This document shows, piece by piece, positions 39,461 to 47,956 of a DNA stretch of 64,000 nucleotides; within the stretch, counting starts at the first letter, position 1, and every line of letters begins with the position of its first letter. Below the pieces are notes generated by a model that was not told where the DNA came from, did no database searches, and worked only from the letters and a program-made list of their open reading frames with translations. Position numbers and translations under genes: made by a program. Origin of the DNA: Limnobacter olei (lineage in GTDB: Bacteria > Pseudomonadota > Gammaproteobacteria > Burkholderiales > Burkholderiaceae_B); NCBI RefSeq assembly GCF_029087225.1, contig NZ_JARFJD010000007.1, forward strand, positions 62,001 through 126,000, written 5' to 3'.

Positions 39461-40732
39461 ATGATCGTTTTGGATTTCTCCTTCCTACATTTGGGGCTTC
39501 CTGTCTGGGCCGTTTTCTTGGCCATGGCAGCAGCGGGACTTTTTCTGGCCTGGTTTTTTCAGGCCGCAGCACTTTGGCTGATGTTCAATCCAAAAGAATT
39601 CAAGGGTTGGCGTATTCCTTTGTTCAGGAAACTCGGTTTACACCAGTTGGGTCTTGAGGGCTTGGGCTGGCAGGGTTTGGTGCCACACCAAAAATCGGTC
39701 ATGGCTGAAATAGCGGTGCGTTTGATGACTCACAAACTACTGCCCCTGGATGAAATGATCAAGCGTATTCCAGCACAGGGGTTGTCGGATCGCCTGACCC
39801 CACCCATGCAAGAAACCGCAGACCTCGCATGCCGCGAGGTGATGCTGAAGCACAAGCCCACCTTGTGGGAGAGTTTGCCGAGCTTTTTACAGAACTCGAT
39901 TATTTTCAGAATTCGCGGCATCGTGCCCGAAGTGGCCAAACAGATCATTCTGGATCTGCAAAAAAAGCCTGCTTATTACCTGAGCCTGAAAACGCTCGTT
40001 CTGGATGTGGTGACCAGCAAACCATATTTGGTTGTTGACCTGTTCAAGAGCGCAGGCAAAGACCCCATGGCTTACCTCATCCGTTTTTCACTGTTTGCCG
40101 GGTTTGTGGTGGGTGTATTGCTGGCAGGAATTTCACTGTTTGATATTCAATGGTATTGGCTGATTGTGGTGGGTATGGTGCTCGGGGCGTTGGCCAAGGA
40201 ATTGGCGCTGGAAAGCCTGTTTTTCCATCCTGATCACGGCACTATTCGTTTGGGAAAGTTCACGGGTTTCTTTTTCCGCGATCAAAAACACATTGCTGAA
40301 TTGTTTGCGCAAACTGCGGCACGTGAAGTGTTGACTACCGAAAATATTGTGCTGGCACTTTGCCGTGGGCCCAATGCAAAGAATTTGTCATCATTGATTG
40401 ATTACCATGTGCAAAGGGTGATGGATCTTGAGTCCAGCGGTATCAAGCCTTTGCTGGTGACCATTTTGGGCGCAGAGCAGTGGGTGGCCATCAAGCGCGA
40501 TGCTGCAAAAATTTTCGCCAGTAAACTGGAAGCACACTTGATGGCAGCGCGTGTGTACCTCAACGATGCCTTGAGAATTGAGGAAGTGATTGTAGAACGT
40601 TTGTCTGGCCTGCCGGCCATGGAGTTTGAGAAGGCGCTGCGCCCAGTATTTTCCCGATATGAATGGATGATGCCCTTGATTGGCGCGGTGTGGGGCGCCG
40701 TTTTGGCTGGGGTTTTACTGATCCTGATTTAA
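39461..40732 (+). CDS. DUF445 membrane protein (second of a divergent pair)
   Basis: 423 residues, a paralogue of the 38042-39283 product. Shared blocks include GWQGLVPHQKSVMAEIAVRLMTHKL against GWQGIVPRNALRMASIAVDTITTKL (cited as regions), KPTLWESLPSFLQ against QPRLWESLPNFAQ, and MEFEKALRPVFSRYEW against LEFEGLLRPVFKQEEW. The N-terminal helix and central helices are in the same places. In place of AVKMMFYP it has ALWLMFNP, so the diagnostic motif has diverged. Probably an inner-membrane protein that works with its partner. Function unknown. Confidence 0.83.
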   Translation: MIVLDFSFLHLGLPVWAVFLAMAAAGLFLAWFFQAAALWLMFNPKEFKGWRIPLFRKLGLHQLGLEGLGWQGLVPHQKSVMAEIAVRLMTHKLLPLDEMIKRIPAQGLSDRLTPPMQETADLACREVMLKHKPTLWESLPSFLQNSIIFRIRGIVPEVAKQIILDLQKKPAYYLSLKTLVLDVVTSKPYLVVDLFKSAGKDPMAYLIRFSLFAGFVVGVLLAGISLFDIQWYWLIVVGMVLGALAKELALESLFFHPDHGTIRLGKFTGFFFRDQKHIAELFAQTAAREVLTTENIVLALCRGPNAKNLSSLIDYHVQRVMDLESSGIKPLLVTILGAEQWVAIKRDAAKIFASKLEAHLMAARVYLNDALRIEEVIVERLSGLPAMEFEKALRPVFSRYEWMMPLIGAVWGAVLAGVLLILI

Positions 40733-40820
40733 ATGGAAGTAGTTTTGAATCCGCATTCCAGTTGTCAGAGTATTACTTACAAATTCGACAACACAAACAC
40801 TTAAAGATTTTGGAGGCGAC

Positions 40821-41795
40821 ATGTCCACACAGGTAATTGGTTCAGTCAATGAGTTGGAAGGCCCGGTCAGCATCATGCGTGACGGCGAAACCCGATCATT
40901 GGCAGCCGGCGATTCCATCATGGCTGGCGATGTAATCACGGCCAGCGATTCCGGGCGTGCATCCATTGTTTTGTCCAATAGTTACGGCGAGCCGATTGGC
41001 AATTTGCTGGTTGCGCCCACTGGCAGCGTGATTGCAGATACCACATTGAAAAACGGTCAAACAGCACTGGTATTCGAAGCCTTGTCGGACGATGGCGTCA
41101 CGATTGCGAATCTGGATCCTGATTTTGCCGAAATGGTTGAACTGCAGGGTGTTGAGCAAGCGGGTGCGGAAGGCGGCATGTTTGGTTTGTTTGGCGGGGG
41201 CTTGCTGGCAGGTGGTTCAATCGGTGGCTCGGCTGCGGCCTTAGGTGCTGGTGCGGTTGGCTTGGGTTTACTTGCTTCTTCAAGTGATGATGAAGGTTCG
41301 GGCCCGACCAATTCCACCGGTGGTGGTACTGTGGACGACAACGACGATGGCGGCAATGGCGGTGGCGATGACGGTGGCGATGACGGTGGGGGTGATGCCG
41401 GTGGCACAACCGGGACGCCTTTGGATGCAGCGGTAGATCCCGTCTTGGACGCTTTGGCAGGTACGCCCCTGGCGGCAGTTTCAGAGCCTTTGGCCGATGG
41501 TTTGGGCATGCTGGGTGATGCAGCCGGTGGTGATGGCAGCGGCGGTGGTGGCGAAACAGAAGGCCCCACAGGAACCCCCCTGGATGCAGTACTCGGCCCG
41601 GTAGCTGATGCAGCTGGCGGCGGCGGTGATGGCGATACCGGTGGAGATACCGGCAGCGGTACAACCGGCACTCCCTTGGACGCAGCACTTGATCCCTTGC
41701 TGGGCGCAGCGGCGGATTCGCCTCTGGCACCTATTACCAGCATGCTGGACCCAACCATTATTACCGATGCAATCGGCGGTGGTTTGCCGGTTTAA
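40821..41795 (+). CDS. Retention-module/FecR-like protein with Gly-Asp-rich repeats
   Basis: 324 residues. The first 105 residues resemble the prefix domain of LapA/BapA-type giant adhesins: GSVNELEGPVSIMRDGETRS, LAAGDSIMAGDVITASDSGR, IVLSNSYGEPIGNLLVAP. A Gly/Ala-rich hydrophobic stretch follows (GLFGGGLLAGGSIGGSAAAL), then an acidic low-complexity part with three copies of TGTPLDA at about 195, 252 and 285. LapG's TAAG cleavage motif is not seen. No type I secretion genes are adjacent and the protein is far shorter than true adhesins, so it may be a truncated or stand-alone relative, probably cell-surface or periplasmic. GGAGG precedes the ATG. Transport route unknown. Confidence 0.7.
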   Translation: MSTQVIGSVNELEGPVSIMRDGETRSLAAGDSIMAGDVITASDSGRASIVLSNSYGEPIGNLLVAPTGSVIADTTLKNGQTALVFEALSDDGVTIANLDPDFAEMVELQGVEQAGAEGGMFGLFGGGLLAGGSIGGSAAALGAGAVGLGLLASSSDDEGSGPTNSTGGGTVDDNDDGGNGGGDDGGDDGGGDAGGTTGTPLDAAVDPVLDALAGTPLAAVSEPLADGLGMLGDAAGGDGSGGGGETEGPTGTPLDAVLGPVADAAGGGGDGDTGGDTGSGTTGTPLDAALDPLLGAAADSPLAPITSMLDPTIITDAIGGGLPV

Positions 41796-41850
41796 TCAAA
41801 CGCTTTGCAGTGAATTCGCCTTTCTAGCGGGAGGCAAAACGTGACAAAAT

Positions 41851-41880
41851 CGGGCAAGTCTAACTTGCCCGTTTTTGTTT
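41851..41880 (+). terminator. Intrinsic terminator touching the next start codon
   Basis: CGGGCAAG and CTTGCCCG pair around TCTAA, followed by TTTTTGTTT, and the next base is the A of the ATG at 41881. It terminates the retention-module gene, leaving no room for a normal leader on the next gene. Confidence 0.8.
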
Positions 41881-42891
41881 ATGGATTTGATCAATGCCAA
41901 AGGTGTTCCCACTTGGGGGCGGATGTCTGACTTGCCCAGCCATATCAATTGGCAGCAGTACGATGCGCGCAATGCCATGGGCGCGAAACGCATGGACTGG
42001 CAACGGCGTTTTCTGTTTAAGCACTTTGATTTTTACGGTGTGCTGGGCCAGGGTTTTACATTTGGCTGTGGCATGGTTCGCCTTGGCCTGCTGAATTCAA
42101 CATTTGCGTACCTTCACACCGCACAGGGTTTGCATCGAGTTCAATTTGATATGCCTTTGGATTTGGGCTTTCAAAGCGACTACAAGCCAATTGGTCAAAG
42201 TACCTGGACTCACCCATTCAAGACAAATCACCAGGTGGTGGCAGTGCGCGGGGAAACATCACGTTCGCTGAACTTCAGGTTGGGTGATTCATTTCACGGC
42301 CAGGTCTCCATTGATTGTCGCAAATCTGAAACCCTTGCTTTGAATACGCCTGTTGCCAACACAGGTTTCGCCTATGCACAGAAAAGCAGTGGCGGGGCTG
42401 TTACTGGCCATGTGCATTTGAACGGCGTTGATTACCTGATCGATCCAGAGAAAGACGGTTGTTACCATGATTGGACCGCCGGTTTTTTGCGACGCGAAAC
42501 CTTCTGGAATTGGGCATGTGCCAGTGGCCGTGCTGCGCCCGGTCAGCCTTTGCTTTCACTAAACGTGGCACGTGGGGTGAATGAAACCAGTGCGCACGAG
42601 AACGTACTTTGGGTCAATGGTCAATTGAATAACCTGCCGCTGGTTCTTTTTGAGTATGAGCGTGACAATATTCACGCACCCTGGCGAGTGTATTCGCAGT
42701 GCGGCGCTGTCGATTTGCAGTTCACACCTCACGGCAGCATCGACGACCACCGAAACCTATTGGTCTTGGCCAGTCGGTTCAATCAGTGTTTTGGTGAGTT
42801 CAGGGGCACCGTTACTCTGAAAGAGACCGGTGCCACCTACTCACTAGATGGTTTGACGGGGTGGTGCGAGGACCATTACGCCAAGTGGTAG
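41881..42891 (+). CDS. DUF2804 family protein
   Basis: 336 residues. The N terminus matches the family start (LINAKGVPTWGRMSDLPSHINW) and the C-terminal half has the landmark HDWTAGFLRRETFWNWACASGR, with GWCEDHYAKW at the end. DUF2804 proteins form a lipocalin-like double barrel; the function is unestablished. The ATG directly follows a terminator and has no ribosome-binding site, so translation may be leaderless or the gene may be weakly expressed. Convergent with rubredoxin, with a 3-base gap. Confidence 0.85.
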   Translation: MDLINAKGVPTWGRMSDLPSHINWQQYDARNAMGAKRMDWQRRFLFKHFDFYGVLGQGFTFGCGMVRLGLLNSTFAYLHTAQGLHRVQFDMPLDLGFQSDYKPIGQSTWTHPFKTNHQVVAVRGETSRSLNFRLGDSFHGQVSIDCRKSETLALNTPVANTGFAYAQKSSGGAVTGHVHLNGVDYLIDPEKDGCYHDWTAGFLRRETFWNWACASGRAAPGQPLLSLNVARGVNETSAHENVLWVNGQLNNLPLVLFEYERDNIHAPWRVYSQCGAVDLQFTPHGSIDDHRNLLVLASRFNQCFGEFRGTVTLKETGATYSLDGLTGWCEDHYAKW

Positions 42892-42894
42892 TGC

Positions 42895-43059
42895 TTAAAC
42901 CTCAACCATTTCGAAATCGCTCTTAGCCACACCACAGTCTGGACAAAGCCAGTCTGCTGGTACATCGGCCCAAAGTGTCCCGGCGGGAATGCCCTCTGAA
43001 GGCATTCCGGCAGCCTCGTCATAAATCAAGCCGCAAACGATACAAACATAAGTTTTCAT
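42895..43059 (-). CDS. Rubredoxin
   Basis: 54 residues from ATG 43059 (GGAG upstream). The iron is held by Cys6 and Cys9 in [11 protein letters not shown] and by the pair in CPDCG near residue 40, with the conserved W in DWLCPDC. It passes electrons singly in the cytoplasm, for instance to alkane hydroxylases or superoxide reductases. A longer in-frame start at 43107 is unlikely. It stands alone between the DUF2804 and apbC genes. Confidence 0.95.
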   Translation of the reverse strand: MKTYVCIVCGLIYDEAAGMPSEGIPAGTLWADVPADWLCPDCGVAKSDFEMVEV

Positions 43060-43307
43060 TTCAAGATCTCCAACAACATTTGAATTTTTGTGCCGCAATG
43101 CTATCAAGTTGTGTGAAAAAAAGTTGGTACGACGCTCAAGTCATAGGAAATGGCGATGGTTTGATGATAACTAATAGATTTAGGGTAAACGACAATCATT
43201 AGAACGCAAGGCTTTCTGTTGGGTGTAAGCCTGCTGTGTGAAAAACAGGCTAGACTCACGCCTATACAAACAAAGACCATACCAGACAAGATTCGAGGAG
43301 AGTGTGT

Positions 43308-44399
43308 ATGTCAGTGAGTACCGACACCGTACGCGAGGCATTGCGTAGTGTCATTGACCCCAATTTGAACAAAGACTTCATCAGCGCCAAACTGATCAAG
43401 AATATTCAAGTAGACGGCGGCGATGTCAGTTTTGATTTGGAGTTGAGCTATCCAGGTAAAAGCCAGCTGGATGGTTTGCGCAAAGCGGCCATCGCGGCAG
43501 TGCGTTCACAGGTTCCAGGCGTTGAAAACGTCAGTGTTAACGCAACCATCAAAATTCAAACCCATGCCGTGCAGCGTGGCTTAAAGCCGATGCCCAACGT
43601 CAAGAACATCATCGCAGTTGCCTCTGGCAAAGGTGGTGTGGGCAAAAGCACCACCGCTGTGAACCTGGCCCTGGCGCTGGTTGCAGAGGGTGCACGTGTG
43701 GGCATGCTGGACGCGGATATTTACGGACCTTCGCAGCCCACCATGCTGGGCATCACCGGGCGACCACAATCGGACGACGGGCAAATTATCGATCCCATGG
43801 AAGGTCATGGCGTACAGGCCATGTCGATCGGTTTTCTGATCGATGAAGACACACCCATGGTGTGGCGCGGTCCCATGGTAACCAGCGCACTTGAACAGTT
43901 GTTGAAGCAAACCAACTGGAAAGACCTGGATTACCTGATTGTGGATATGCCACCGGGCACCGGCGATATTCAGCTAACACTGTCCCAGAAAGTGCCAGTG
44001 ACTGGCGCAGTCATCGTGACCACCCCGCAAGACATCGCTTTGCTCGATGCACGCAAAGGCCTGAAAATGTTTGAGAAAGTGGGTGTACCCATTCTTGGCC
44101 TGGTTGAAAACATGGCCATTCATGTGTGCACAAACTGTGGTCACAAAGAACATATTTTTGGTGATGGTGGCGGCCAGAAAATGGCCAAGGATTACAACAT
44201 TCATTACCTGGGTGGCTTGCCGCTCGACATGCGGATTCGTATGCAGGCGGATTCTGGCAAACCCACAGTGGTGGCCGATCCTGACGGCGATTTGGCGAAA
44301 ACATACAAGGAAATTGCGCGCAAAGTGGCCATCCGCATTGCTGAACAGTCCAAAGACATGTCCTTGAAGTTTCCTTCAATTGTGGTTCAAAACACTTAA
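43308..44399 (+). CDS. apbC: Mrp/ApbC Fe-S cluster carrier ATPase
   Basis: 363 residues from ATG 43308 (GAGGAG 7 bases upstream; an in-frame GTG at 43302 is alternative). An N-terminal DUF59 domain (about 1-90) precedes the P-loop NTPase with the deviant Walker A AVASGKGGVGKSTTAVN near 108, switch region DADIYGPSQPTML, DMPPGTGD, and the C-terminal CTNCGHKEHIF, whose Cys pair bridges a [4Fe-4S] cluster between two subunits. It carries Fe-S clusters to apo-proteins. In Burkholderiales it often lies near dcd, as here. Confidence 0.96.
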   Translation: MSVSTDTVREALRSVIDPNLNKDFISAKLIKNIQVDGGDVSFDLELSYPGKSQLDGLRKAAIAAVRSQVPGVENVSVNATIKIQTHAVQRGLKPMPNVKNIIAVASGKGGVGKSTTAVNLALALVAEGARVGMLDADIYGPSQPTMLGITGRPQSDDGQIIDPMEGHGVQAMSIGFLIDEDTPMVWRGPMVTSALEQLLKQTNWKDLDYLIVDMPPGTGDIQLTLSQKVPVTGAVIVTTPQDIALLDARKGLKMFEKVGVPILGLVENMAIHVCTNCGHKEHIFGDGGGQKMAKDYNIHYLGGLPLDMRIRMQADSGKPTVVADPDGDLAKTYKEIARKVAIRIAEQSKDMSLKFPSIVVQNT

Positions 44400-44431
44400 A
44401 ACCTCTTTTCCAAGGCGCCTCGGGGGCTCAT

Positions 44432-45436
44432 GTGCCTAAAGACGAACTGACCTTTCACAAAGTGGCCAGCCCCGCGCCAAAGGCGGGGTTGGCCGGTGTG
44501 TGGTCGGCTCCGCAACTGGTTCTGGATTCTGGCGGAAATCTAGCTGTATGGGCCGAGCAGGGTATGGCCCAACCGCTTGCCAGTCGCGCACATCAATTTC
44601 CCTGGCTGGTACTTCACGGTGGCCCAGGCGGAAGTTTGGGTGCCTCCCATGTGGCACCGATTCGATACGCAGGTTTGCCCTGGTTTGGGTTTGATCAGCG
44701 CAACAGCGGTTTGAGCGAAGATCTCGATCTCAGCGTGATCGACTTGCAGCGTTTCGTCGATGACGCGCTTGAAGTTGCCGATCGGCTAAATATTCCGAAG
44801 TTTCATATACTGGGCGGTTCGTGGGGTGGCACTCTGGCCCTTGCCATTGCGGCTTATCGCCCCTCTAGGGTGGCCAGCGTTGTATTGCGCGCCCCGTTTT
44901 TGCCAATGCGTCCGCGTGTGGATGCTTTTTTTGAGTTGCTGGAGCGAATTGCCCCAGATTATTTTGCAGAACACTTCGGACCGGGAGCCCGAACCGATTT
45001 TGTTTGCGAATGTTTTGAGGTCGCCACGCCCGAGCACCTTCTGGAATTATCGGTGGCGTGGAACAAACTGGAGACCGCTTTGCTGACTGGCAAAGCAGGG
45101 GGCTTTGACAGCAAAAGGCCTTTTTTAAGCGATGTTCAAGAGCTTGCATTGGTACGCAAATACCGCTTGCAAGCGCATTTCCTGCGGCATGACTGCTTTT
45201 TGTCTCCACAAGATCTTCTCTCTTTGTTCTCGAAAATTAGCCTGGCACCTTGGCCAATGTCGATTATTCAAGGCATGAATGACCGTGTGTGCCCCCCGGG
45301 GGGTTCAAAACTGCTGTCGGAAATTGTTGTGCGTTCTAACTTGATCGAGTTGCCCGGCACAGGGCATCTTCCTGATTCTGCTGAAATGATCAAGGCCATT
45401 TCGCAGGAAGTGTCCCGTCATCATCTGTTGGTCTGA
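44432..45436 (+). CDS. Alpha/beta hydrolase, proline iminopeptidase-like
   Basis: 334 residues from a GTG at 44432. HGGPGGSLGASH, DQRNSGLSEDL and the nucleophile elbow GGSWGGTLAL are typical of the prolyl aminopeptidase group (S33). The acid and His follow at GMNDRVCPPGG and GTGHLPDS. Removes N-terminal proline from peptides or hydrolyses related amides and esters. It is close to apbC (32 bases downstream), which may be co-transcription by read-through. Confidence 0.85.
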   Translation: MPKDELTFHKVASPAPKAGLAGVWSAPQLVLDSGGNLAVWAEQGMAQPLASRAHQFPWLVLHGGPGGSLGASHVAPIRYAGLPWFGFDQRNSGLSEDLDLSVIDLQRFVDDALEVADRLNIPKFHILGGSWGGTLALAIAAYRPSRVASVVLRAPFLPMRPRVDAFFELLERIAPDYFAEHFGPGARTDFVCECFEVATPEHLLELSVAWNKLETALLTGKAGGFDSKRPFLSDVQELALVRKYRLQAHFLRHDCFLSPQDLLSLFSKISLAPWPMSIIQGMNDRVCPPGGSKLLSEIVVRSNLIELPGTGHLPDSAEMIKAISQEVSRHHLLV

Positions 45437-45510
45437 CGCAAACACGCGCGGAACCTTCCCTGACTCTAGCTTACTTAATACATATCCAGTTAACTGAGTC
45501 ACTTTACTTC

Positions 45511-46050
45511 ATGAATAAAAACAACACGCCTCGCTCGCCTTTGGGTTCGCAGTCTCAAGCATTCAAAGCTCAAGGGTCGCAAGGGCCTAAATCAGAACGA
45601 CCCGCCACAGCCCGCATGGAATCGGGCTTCTCCGTGGAAGAGGCAAATTTGCTGCACGAGGCGATTTCTTTGGCCGGAATGCGCTGGTTTGATGGGTTGG
45701 GCGTGATCATGGCCAAAAAAGAGCAGTTCGAGTTGTCGTTTCGCGCCGGCGAGTCGCAAAATGCAAGATGGGTGGTGATGGCTTTTCCCCTGTACAACAT
45801 GAACGAGCCAAGCTCTGCTGAAATATGTCTGCATTTTTTGGCGGAAGCGCATGCCATGGTTCATGTACTTGATTTTCAGTATCAGGTGGGCATCAACATG
45901 GAAACGGAAAACCTGGAGTTCCTGATGCAGTTGCCCCTGCAAGGCGTCACGGGTGCACAAATGGCGAATTTGATACAGGTGTTTTTTGATGCCTTGGCCA
46001 ATTCGGTGATGCAGGAATTAACCGAGATTCTCGATGGGATGAATCAGTGA
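45511..46050 (+). CDS. Conserved hypothetical, CesT/YbjN-like fold possible
   Basis: 179 residues. A disordered Ser/Gln/Pro-rich first 35 residues are followed by a compact alpha/beta domain (FSVEEANLLHEAISLAGMRW, FELSFRAGESQNARWVVMAF, AEICLHFLAEAHAMVHVLDFQY, NLEFLMQLPL; cited as regions) and a final helix FFDALANSVMQELTEIL. The strand-helix order vaguely resembles the CesT/YbjN chaperone fold. I cannot name a function. It lies between the peptidase and dcd. Confidence 0.6.
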   Translation: MNKNNTPRSPLGSQSQAFKAQGSQGPKSERPATARMESGFSVEEANLLHEAISLAGMRWFDGLGVIMAKKEQFELSFRAGESQNARWVVMAFPLYNMNEPSSAEICLHFLAEAHAMVHVLDFQYQVGINMETENLEFLMQLPLQGVTGAQMANLIQVFFDALANSVMQELTEILDGMNQ

Positions 46051-46104
46051 TGTCCTGTCTCATGTAACATTTCGGCTATTGAACTTCATTAAAGCAAAGT
46101 GAGC

Positions 46105-46671
46105 ATGAGCATTAAATCGGACAAGTGGATTCGCAGAATGGCTGAAAGCACGGGGATGATCGAGCCCTTTGAGCCGGGCCAGGTTCGTTATGCAGGCGAC
46201 AAAAGAATCGTGTCGTATGGCACGTCGAGCTATGGTTACGATATCCGCTGTGCCGACGAGTTCAAAATTTTCACGAACATCAACAGCACCATTGTTGATC
46301 CCAAAAATTTTGACGAGAAAAGTTTCGTAGATTTTAAAGGCGATGTGTGCATTATTCCGCCGAACTCGTTTGCCCTGGCTCGCACAGTTGAATATTTCCG
46401 CATTCCCCGCAATGTGCTCACCATTTGCCTGGGAAAAAGTACGTACGCGCGTTGTGGCATTATTGTGAACGTCACGCCTTTTGAGCCTGAGTGGGAAGGT
46501 TATGTGACGCTCGAGTTTTCAAACACCACACCATTGCCGGCCAAAATCTATGCAGGTGAAGGTTGTGCCCAGGTGCTTTTCTTTGAAAGCGACGAGGTGT
46601 GTGAAACGTCTTATCGCGACCGTGGTGGCAAGTATCAAGGCCAGGTGGGCGTTACTTTGCCAAAAACCTGA
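46105..46671 (+). CDS. dcd: dCTP deaminase
   Basis: 188 residues from ATG 46105, exactly the family length; an in-frame GTG at 46099 is less likely. [11 protein letters not shown], the substrate site [11 protein letters not shown], the catalytic Glu in [15 protein letters not shown], and [10 protein letters not shown] are all conserved. It deaminates dCTP to dUTP for thymidylate synthesis. The last 37 bases overlap the opposing orphan gene. Confidence 0.97.
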   Translation: MSIKSDKWIRRMAESTGMIEPFEPGQVRYAGDKRIVSYGTSSYGYDIRCADEFKIFTNINSTIVDPKNFDEKSFVDFKGDVCIIPPNSFALARTVEYFRIPRNVLTICLGKSTYARCGIIVNVTPFEPEWEGYVTLEFSNTTPLPAKIYAGEGCAQVLFFESDEVCETSYRDRGGKYQGQVGVTLPKT

Positions 46672-47840
46672 TTTCGCAAGGGCGGTTGAATGTTCCCTTT
46701 CCAGTCATGGATCAACTGAACATTCAACTTGGCCAACATCAAAGCCAGCAAGGCGACCCCACAAGCTATTGCGCCTACTGTGGAAATTCCGACCAGAAAT
46801 GGCGACATGGGTATCGAGATCGCTGCGGCGGCGCCCACCGAAACCGTCATTCCCAGCCGACAGCCCAATACGATTCCAAGCTTTTTCCCCAACAAATGAT
46901 TGCCGATGGCAACGCCAATATGCTTGTCATAAGAAACAAGCAATTTGTTGATGCCCTGAAAAGTACCGTACGCGATGTGCATCAGCGACCGCGTTACCAG
47001 ACCATACTGATGAAGATTTTGCCAAATGTAGTTGCAGTTGGCTTGTCGTTTCGATACCAAATGCTCTGGCACTGAGCTTCGGTGCCTCGACATGTACTTC
47101 ACCCAACTTTGAATCGCACAGTTCCTCCGATTTTCGGTCTTGCCAGTCTTGTCCAGTATTTTGGTGAGTATTTGTTCTTTGCATGCAAGCAGCTTCCTCG
47201 CTACGATCAAGTAAGCGCTCGAATCAAAACTCGATCTTGTTGTCGCCTGGGCTATTTCTGCCTCGGTTCTGAGTGTGGTCATGCCTGTCTTGATCAAACC
47301 CAGGGCTGCAATACTCAAGATTGAAGAAACGCAATACAGTGCAGCACCCGCCACTTTGTGCACAGCCATACCACCCAAATTCAGCTGACCAGAAATTACA
47401 CGACCAACTGCAGACGCAATCACCAAGGCCATGTCGGATTTTTCACCGGATGAAATGAGGTTTCTTGTCAAACGTTCGGCCAGCCCGGAGATGTCGGCCA
47501 AACCTTCAGCCATTTCCTCCGTGTGTTTGGCAAGGTGTATTAATGCGCGAACCCCCCGACTTCTGTATTGCTCCGGCAGTACCAAAGCCTTGTCAAACCC
47601 ATGGGTGTGACCAGTTTTACTCAACACTTTTGCGCGTATTTTGGCAACACGTTCAAAGCCCATGTCGTAGTTATTCATGTAGTTGTCCAACCGCTTGGTC
47701 AAGCTGCGAGCCGGGCGAAAAGTCGCTGTGGACGGGGTAAATTGACCGGGCGAGGCTGATATGGAATTGATCTGCATGTTGGGCAGGTAAGGAGGACAAT
47801 AAGCAGGAAAGTCGCCTATTGAACCCGCGCCAGATGACAT
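46635..47840 (-). CDS. Orphan protein with hydrophobic helices, possible secreted effector
   Basis: 401 residues. A Ser/Pro-rich, disordered N terminus of about 45 residues is followed by a helical body with three or four hydrophobic segments ([68 protein letters not shown]) and a Lys/Arg-rich middle ([20 protein letters not shown]). There is no signal peptide and no family match. One 60-base line inside has 28 G+C, versus 36 in a line of the decarboxylase gene, so it may be acquired. Transposed between dcd and the decarboxylase on the opposite strand. The layout of a flexible N terminus plus membrane helices resembles type III effectors or translocator-like proteins, but no secretion genes are here. 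No clear ribosome-binding site. Confidence 0.6.
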   Translation of the reverse strand: MSSGAGSIGDFPAYCPPYLPNMQINSISASPGQFTPSTATFRPARSLTKRLDNYMNNYDMGFERVAKIRAKVLSKTGHTHGFDKALVLPEQYRSRGVRALIHLAKHTEEMAEGLADISGLAERLTRNLISSGEKSDMALVIASAVGRVISGQLNLGGMAVHKVAGAALYCVSSILSIAALGLIKTGMTTLRTEAEIAQATTRSSFDSSAYLIVARKLLACKEQILTKILDKTGKTENRRNCAIQSWVKYMSRHRSSVPEHLVSKRQANCNYIWQNLHQYGLVTRSLMHIAYGTFQGINKLLVSYDKHIGVAIGNHLLGKKLGIVLGCRLGMTVSVGAAAAISIPMSPFLVGISTVGAIACGVALLALMLAKLNVQLIHDWKGNIQPPLRNQVFGKVTPTWP

Positions 47841-47886
47841 TTCTATGAAGTCACTACATAGAGGGATAAATGCGCGACAATAGGGC

Positions 47887-47915
47887 TTGGAACAGGGGGC
47901 TGCGTAGTGGATAAT
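47887..47915 (+). promoter_or_regulatory. Sigma70-type promoter of the basic amino acid decarboxylase
   Basis: TTGGAA (-35, 47887-47892) and GATAAT (-10, 47910-47915), 17 bases apart, lie about 40 bases before the start codon. Both boxes differ by two or fewer bases from consensus. Confidence 0.55.
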
Positions 47916-47956
47916 GCAGCCTTGTTTTGTGTTGAACCCCGATCACAGGAAGATCA

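Noticed and set aside
41057-41758. Pro/Ser-rich minus-strand frames (and a Pro/His-rich one) over the retention-module gene
   Set aside because: They mirror the Gly/Asp-rich plus-strand coding; the composition is a consequence of that, not evidence of a gene.
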